Below, piece after piece: positions 4,387 through 7,812 of a DNA stretch of 7,812 nucleotides. Origin of the DNA: Fimisoma avicola (GTDB lineage: Bacteria; Bacillota; Clostridia; Peptostreptococcales; Anaerovoracaceae). The first letter of the stretch is position 1. Each line of letters starts with the position of its first letter. The stretch lies in the NCBI GenBank assembly GCA_018714945.1, contig DVMO01000040.1, positions 1 through 7,812 of the forward strand, read 5' to 3'. The notes under the pieces were generated by a model. That model saw only the letters and a program-made list of their open reading frames with translations. It was not told the origin of the DNA and did no database searches. The translations under genes were made by a program, and so were the position numbers.

Positions 4387-5754
4387 GAAACGGCCGACCA
4401 GCGGGTCGATCATCTTCACCGGCAGCTTGCTGTAATAGAATATCAGAGAAGCCGCATGACTTTCGGTTATGCGGGAAAAAGGCACCATGTGCAGGCCGGC
4501 GGACTTTGCCAGATCGCAGAGTTCATCGGCCGTTTTTTCTGTGGCAAAGTTTATTATGAGATTGATCCCCGAATGGGTATTGACCGGCACAACCCTTTCA
4601 TCGCCGTATTTTGCAAATGCTTCCAGAGTCAGAGAAAGCTTTTGGGAATACAGATTGCGCAGCTTGCGTATGCCGGTATAATAATACCCTTCTTCCATGA
4701 AAAGCGCCAGAGTGAGCTGCTCAGCCTTGGAACATGTCTGGGCATAGTCGCCTTTTGTACGGGAAAAAATTTCTGCCATGGACGGCGGCAGGATCATGTA
4801 CGAGATCTTGATGGCCGGAAAAAGCGTAGAAGAAAAAGACCCCAGGTAGACGACCCGGCCTTCGTTGTCAAGACTGCGGAGGGCAGGGACAGGCCTGCCG
4901 AAATATCTCAGCTCGCTGTCATAGTCGTCCTCGATTATGATACTGTCGTTGTCGGAAGCCCACCTTAGAAGCTGGCGGCGGCGGCCCACCGGCATTACTG
5001 CTCCGGTAGGGAACTGGTTGGATGGGCTCACATATACGGCTGTAGATATGTTGACAGGCAGCCTTTCGATCTCTATGCCATCGCTGCCGACAGAAACGTG
5101 AGAAATGGAAAAGCCGCTGTCCCGAAAAGAGTTCTGGACAGGCAGATATCCGGGACTTTCCACAGAAACATGGTTTATATCCATCTTTGGAAGAATGCGG
5201 CAGAGCTGGCCCGTTATCTGCTGAGTGCCTGCACCTATGATGATCTGCTCCGGTGAACATGTAACTCCGCGGGATGTATATACATATTTGGCTATTTCGT
5301 GGCGGAGGGCGCCCTCTCCCTGCGGATCGCTGCCATAGAGCAGAAGGCCCCAATGCTCGTTGAAGATCTTGGAGCTGCATTTTTTCCATTTGTTGAAATC
5401 GAAGCAGTCGGGATCGCATATATAAGGAGGCTGGTCGGGATCGGCCAGAACGCTTTCCGGCAGCGGGGCCATGATCTTTTGCATATCCCGGTCATCGCCG
5501 GCAGAAAAAACATCGGCTGCATAATATCCGGACTGAGGTTTACTGATGATGTATCCTTCCACAAGAAGCTGGTCATAGGCAAGCTGAGTGGTAGTCATGC
5601 TTACGGAAAGACTTTTGGAAAGGCTGCGCAGGGAAGGGAGTTTTTCGCCCTTGGCTATGTCGCCTGACAGGATGGCATCACGGATATTTTTATATAACTG
5701 TATATAAAGAGGTTCAGAAGAATTGTTGATAAATTCGATCATAATTGGTTTCAT
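4366..5754 (-). CDS. MocR-type regulator (GntR domain plus aminotransferase-like domain) lacking the PLP lysine
   Basis: A 462-residue transcriptional regulator. Residues about 14-78 are a GntR winged helix (LPSLRSLSKSLSVS, then EGYIISKPQSGYY). Residues about 110-462 are a fold-type I aminotransferase-like domain, with GAGTQQ (174-179), SPSNQFPTGAVM (243-254) and EDDYDSE (275-281). In MocR proteins the next block is normally GTFSKTLFP, whose lysine forms the PLP Schiff base. Here it is GSFSSTLFP, with Ser309 (codon 4828-4830) in that place. GGAGG lies 9 nt before the ATG at 5754. It diverges from an ECF S-component gene across about 136 bp, which it probably controls. MocR family members often regulate vitamin B6 genes (PdxR) or amine metabolism; the ligand here is uncertain because of the missing lysine. 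Confidence 0.93.
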   Translation of the reverse strand: MKPIMIEFINNSSEPLYIQLYKNIRDAILSGDIAKGEKLPSLRSLSKSLSVSMTTTQLAYDQLLVEGYIISKPQSGYYAADVFSAGDDRDMQKIMAPLPESVLADPDQPPYICDPDCFDFNKWKKCSSKIFNEHWGLLLYGSDPQGEGALRHEIAKYVYTSRGVTCSPEQIIIGAGTQQITGQLCRILPKMDINHVSVESPGYLPVQNSFRDSGFSISHVSVGSDGIEIERLPVNISTAVYVSPSNQFPTGAVMPVGRRRQLLRWASDNDSIIIEDDYDSELRYFGRPVPALRSLDNEGRVVYLGSFSSTLFPAIKISYMILPPSMAEIFSRTKGDYAQTCSKAEQLTLALFMEEGYYYTGIRKLRNLYSQKLSLTLEAFAKYGDERVVPVNTHSGINLIINFATEKTADELCDLAKSAGLHMVPFSRITESHAASLIFYYSKLPVKMIDPLVGRFLALLKS

Positions 5755-5781
5755 AAGCTATTTTCCTCCAAACTGTATATG

Positions 5782-5809
5782 TAAAAATAAATATTATTGC
5801 GTATTTTTA
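5782..5809. promoter_or_regulatory. Candidate operator between the mocR-type and ECF genes
   Basis: TAAAAATA (5782-5789) and TATTTTTA (5802-5809) form a perfect 8-bp inverted repeat with a 12-bp spacer. The right half overlaps the predicted -35 (5806-5811) of the ECF gene, so a bound regulator could control it. The divergent MocR protein is the natural candidate. The sequence is very AT-rich, so chance occurrence is possible. Confidence 0.35.
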
Positions 5810-5835
5810 TAGTTACATTTTAGTGGTATTATAAT
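5806..5835 (+). promoter_or_regulatory. Promoter of the ECF S-component gene, with palindromic -10
   Basis: TTTATA (5806-5811) and the consensus TATAAT (5830-5835) are 18 bp apart, giving a start near 5842 and a leader of about 50 nt. The -10 lies in the perfect 12-bp palindrome GTATTATAATAC (5826-5837). The minus strand therefore also reads TATAAT at 5833-5828, with TTGCTT (5856-5851) 17 bp upstream, a possible promoter for the mocR-type gene. Confidence 0.55.
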
Positions 5836-5890
5836 ACTGTGAGAGAAGAAAAGCAATGATATGAATAATATGACAGAAAGGAATTCAAAT

Positions 5891-6451
5891 ATGACCAACG
5901 ATAAAACCGGCAGGCTTGTCCTGACAGCGCTCATGGCATGTCTGGTGCTGCTTGCAACTTATATGATAAGGATACCCAGCCCGTTCACACAGGGCTATAT
6001 CCATCTGGGTGACACGATGATATTTTTGTCTGTGCTGGTGCTGGGCAAAAAAGGCGGGGCGGCGGCCGCAGGTCTCGGTTCAGCCCTGGCTGATCTGCTT
6101 GGAGGATATGCTGCATATGCCATATGGACATTTATGATAAAAGGCCTGATGGCTTTTATCATGGGAGCTTTTATTGAAAGGGCGATAAAGAAAAACAAAC
6201 ATCACAGACGGATCGGATCTGTCCCGGTGGCGGAACTGGCCGGCATGGTGGTCGCAGGTATTGAAATGGTCATAGGCTATGCGGCCGTGGACGGGATCCT
6301 TGCGGGAAACATGATGACCGGGATACTGGGAGCCCCTTTCAATGTGATACAGTTTGTGGTCGGACTGGTCCTGGCAACCATACTGGCCATGGCGCTGTAT
6401 AAGACTCCTGCGGCAAAGCTGTTTGCTTACAGGGTAGATGAGATAAAATAA
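5891..6451 (+). CDS. ECF transporter S component (probable vitamin uptake; B6-related best guess)
   Basis: A 186-residue integral membrane protein with about six hydrophobic segments, which would capture a vitamin and work with a shared EcfA/EcfA'/EcfT energising module encoded elsewhere. Typical of this S-component family are YIHLGDTMIFLSVLVLG (residues 36-52), GLGSALADLLGGYAAYA (61-77), TFMIKGLMAF (80-89) and the GAPFNVIQFVVGLV stretch (147-160). AAAGGA lies 8 nt before ATG 5891; in-frame ATGs at 5861 and 5870 have weaker sites, and the extra residues are not hydrophobic. The divergent MocR-type regulator, a family tied to pyridoxal phosphate, favours pyridoxine-type substrates. Hydroxymethylpyrimidine or a flavin for the nearby ApbE system are alternatives. 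No riboswitch was recognised in the short leader. Confidence 0.88.
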   Translation: MTNDKTGRLVLTALMACLVLLATYMIRIPSPFTQGYIHLGDTMIFLSVLVLGKKGGAAAAGLGSALADLLGGYAAYAIWTFMIKGLMAFIMGAFIERAIKKNKHHRRIGSVPVAELAGMVVAGIEMVIGYAAVDGILAGNMMTGILGAPFNVIQFVVGLVLATILAMALYKTPAAKLFAYRVDEIK

Positions 6452-6470
6452 GGGAAAAGATAAAGAACTG

Positions 6471-6497
6471 AAAAAAGCCCGGAGAGCGGGCTTTTTT
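6471..6497. terminator. Bidirectional intrinsic terminator between the ECF and patatin genes
   Basis: GCCCG (6477-6481) and CGGGC (6487-6491) form a stem with a 5-nt loop, flanked by six A (6471-6476) and six T (6492-6497). Including A-T pairing the stem reaches 11 bp. It can stop transcription in both directions. The patatin stop codon (6498-6496) lies within the T-run, so the leftward gene ends inside its own terminator. Confidence 0.9.
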
Positions 6498-7638
6498 ATA
6501 TGAGGTTATTTTTAACGAGAAAGCGCGCAGCATTTACCTGTTCCGGTATGAGGGTCAAAGCCGTGCGGCTCATGTACATGCTGTCGAGTCCTCTTTCTTT
6601 GAGGTTCTCAGCTATGATAAGGCACATTGCCCTTGGACTGGTCAAAGATTTGATATCCTGGATAACTTCTGCGACATGGACATGTCGTATCTTTATCTTC
6701 TTGAAAGCTTCAAATGCTTCGTCAACTTCTTTTCTGGAATCTTCTACGGCCTGGGCGATGCGGGGTATAAACGATGCTTTTGAATAGATGATGGTAGGAT
6801 CAAGGCCGAGGATGTGGGCGCAGGCATCAGCCAGCATCAGATCCCATTTTGAAAAGTCCCTTTTGGCGAAAGTGAAATACTTGCCGTCCAATATCTTGAA
6901 CGCTTTCATGGTGTCCAGATATCCCAGCTGCATTATCCTGCGTGAATTTCTTGGATCAAAGACAAGCGTGCTGCCAAGGTTCCAGGCGGATTCAATGGTC
7001 TTAAGGTGACGGGTTTTCCTGATCGCATCGTAGCGCAGTATACCTATTGCATTGAGCTTGACTGCGATGACTTTTGCCGGATTTTTTTTGAGGGCAAGTC
7101 CGATGGGCAGCACATCTGCATATCCGCCGTCAATATATTCTACTCCGTCTATCTCATAAGGATGGATCGCCGGAAATACCGAAGAACTGGCAAGAATGTA
7201 ATCTACCAGACGGCCTTTGGGAATGTCCTTTTTAAAAAAGTAATGAGGCTTCAGATTGGAGCGTTCTACTATTACGAGCCCGTATTCCACAGGTGAGCGG
7301 CGGATCTTTTCTTCGTCGATGTATTTTTCGAGCAGTTCTTTAAGCCCTGATACGCCGGCGCCTCCGTTGATGATGATTTCTTTTGCATAGTCTATTGGCT
7401 GGCTATCTTTGGGGACATCAAATATCATATGGGTTTCTATCTCCCGCCAGAGGCTGACAGTCAGGTCGAGATCGCCCTGACAGACCATGGCTCCGTTGAT
7501 GGCGCCTACGGAAGCGCCGGTGACGATGTCAATGTCGATGCCCAGTTCTGTCAGCGCCTGCCATACGCCGGCTTCATATGCGCCGCGGGAACCGCCTCCG
7601 CTGAGGACAAGGGCGATCTTTTCCTTTTTGTTGCTCAT
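6496..7638 (-). CDS. Patatin-like phospholipase
   Basis: A 380-residue patatin-family serine hydrolase, expected to release fatty acids from phospholipids or related esters. The catalytic parts are intact: oxyanion loop GGGSRG (residues 14-19), nucleophile Ser43 in GASVG (41-45), and catalytic Asp170 in DGGY (170-173), preceded by ASSSVFPAIHPYEIDGVEYI. Family-typical sequence extends to about residue 195. The remaining half, about 185 residues, is not recognised and may be for membrane or partner contact. There is no signal peptide, so it is probably cytoplasmic or membrane-associated. AGAGGA lies 8 nt before the ATG at 7638. It is alone on its strand, read from a promoter near 7672-7680, and ends in the bidirectional terminator shared with the ECF gene. 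Nothing ties it functionally to the other genes. Confidence 0.93.
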   Translation of the reverse strand: MSNKKEKIALVLSGGGSRGAYEAGVWQALTELGIDIDIVTGASVGAINGAMVCQGDLDLTVSLWREIETHMIFDVPKDSQPIDYAKEIIINGGAGVSGLKELLEKYIDEEKIRRSPVEYGLVIVERSNLKPHYFFKKDIPKGRLVDYILASSSVFPAIHPYEIDGVEYIDGGYADVLPIGLALKKNPAKVIAVKLNAIGILRYDAIRKTRHLKTIESAWNLGSTLVFDPRNSRRIMQLGYLDTMKAFKILDGKYFTFAKRDFSKWDLMLADACAHILGLDPTIIYSKASFIPRIAQAVEDSRKEVDEAFEAFKKIKIRHVHVAEVIQDIKSLTSPRAMCLIIAENLKERGLDSMYMSRTALTLIPEQVNAARFLVKNNLI

Positions 7639-7671
7639 ATGATGATTCCTCTCACTTAAAATCCTACCAAA

Positions 7672-7680
7672 ATTTTACCA
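7672..7680 (-). promoter_or_regulatory. Candidate extended -10 promoter of the patatin gene
   Basis: The minus strand reads TGGTAAAAT at 7680-7672, an extended -10. The best upstream -35 is TTGTGT (7701-7696) at 18 bp, which matches only the TTG. Transcription would start near 7665, about 27 nt before the start codon. The -35 region falls inside the direct repeat at 7688-7716. Confidence 0.4.
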
Positions 7681-7687
7681 TAGGTGT

Positions 7688-7812
7688 TATAATGAACACA
7701 AGAGGATAATAACGCCTGACGGCATAACGCCTGACGGCGCAGGGAAGTGTTCATTGAACCGCATTTGACAGACTGTGTGGCGGTATAATGAACACAAGAG
7801 GATAATAACGCC
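7688..7812. repeat. 29-bp direct repeat, 96 bp apart, at the window edge
   Basis: Bases 7688-7716 recur exactly at 7784-7812; both begin TATAATGAACAC and end AACGCC. The bases before them differ (T and G), but the right end is cut by the window, so the repeat may be longer. Between the copies, the 9-bp AATGAACAC (7691-7699) recurs inverted as GTGTTCATT (7747-7755). The spacing resembles a tandem array with a 96-bp unit of which only the first unit and the start of a second are visible. Confidence 0.8.
7709..7738. repeat. Exact 15-bp tandem duplication
   Basis: ATAACGCCTGACGGC occurs twice back to back, at 7709-7723 and 7724-7738. It extends the end of the first 29-bp direct repeat. This looks like a recent slippage duplication. 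It is in a non-coding stretch upstream of the patatin gene and possibly upstream of an unseen rightward gene. Confidence 0.85.

Noticed and set aside
4919..5419. 166-codon minus-strand open frame within the mocR-type gene
   Set aside because: Same strand but a different frame from a full-length regulator with intact motifs; no ribosome site or family match.
5755..5890. Riboswitch (thiamine, FMN or similar) upstream of the ECF gene
   Set aside because: The leader from the predicted start is only about 50 nt and shows no conserved riboswitch core or terminator.
7692..7709. Five-codon mini-ORF (MNTRG) in each copy of the direct repeat
   Set aside because: Its ATG overlaps the TATAAT box and has no ribosome site; probably chance.
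7765..7789. Promoter TTGACA with TATAAT
   Set aside because: Both hexamers are perfect, but the spacer is 13 bp, outside the 15-19 bp range for sigma-A promoters.
7688..7812. CRISPR array
   Set aside because: Only two repeat copies are visible, the interval between them is 67 bp (too long for a spacer) and it contains internal repeats; no cas genes are present.

Overview
The window looks like a chromosomal segment from an anaerobic Gram-positive bacterium of the Clostridia (Bacillota). This rests on strong AGGAGG-type ribosome sites, sigma-A-like promoters, intrinsic terminators, heavy use of ATA isoleucine codons, a lipoprotein ApbE, an EFR1-type flavodoxin/ferredoxin and an ECF vitamin S component. 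Genus cannot be read from the sequence alone. The window holds nine coding regions and no RNA genes, transposase or CRISPR array.

Layout, left to right. Bases 1-320 are regulatory: the first bases look like the ribosome site of a leftward gene lying just outside, preceded by a promoter, a LacI-type palindrome and a 46-bp imperfect palindrome; then comes the promoter and structured leader of a cold-shock gene (321-542). A terminator at 555-583 separates it from a small LRR/InlB-B-repeat-like protein (609-1028). Bases 1029-1429 hold no gene but a regular array of inverted heptamers, including a strong terminator. Leftward from 3280 run eetA-like (NusG domain II), eetB-like (Gx transporter) and an EFR1 flavodoxin/ferredoxin gene, overlapping and translationally coupled. 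An apbE-type FMN transferase gene diverges from eetA with only 26 bp between start codons. It converges and overlaps with a leftward MocR/GntR-aminotransferase regulator (4366-5754). That regulator diverges from an ECF S-component gene (5891-6451), which converges on a patatin-like lipase gene (6496-7638) through a shared terminator. The right edge (7688-7812) carries direct repeats.

How the genes may work together. ApbE, EetA and EetB are recognised parts of the flavin-based extracellular electron transfer locus known from Listeria. Here the usual NADH dehydrogenase, quinone-synthesis and PplA genes are absent from view and a cytoplasmic flavodoxin-ferredoxin protein is coupled to EetAB instead. 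This suggests a variant membrane redox module. The MocR regulator and ECF gene form a probable vitamin-uptake pair (vitamin B6 is the best guess). The most striking oddity is that the regulator has serine where the PLP-binding lysine should be.
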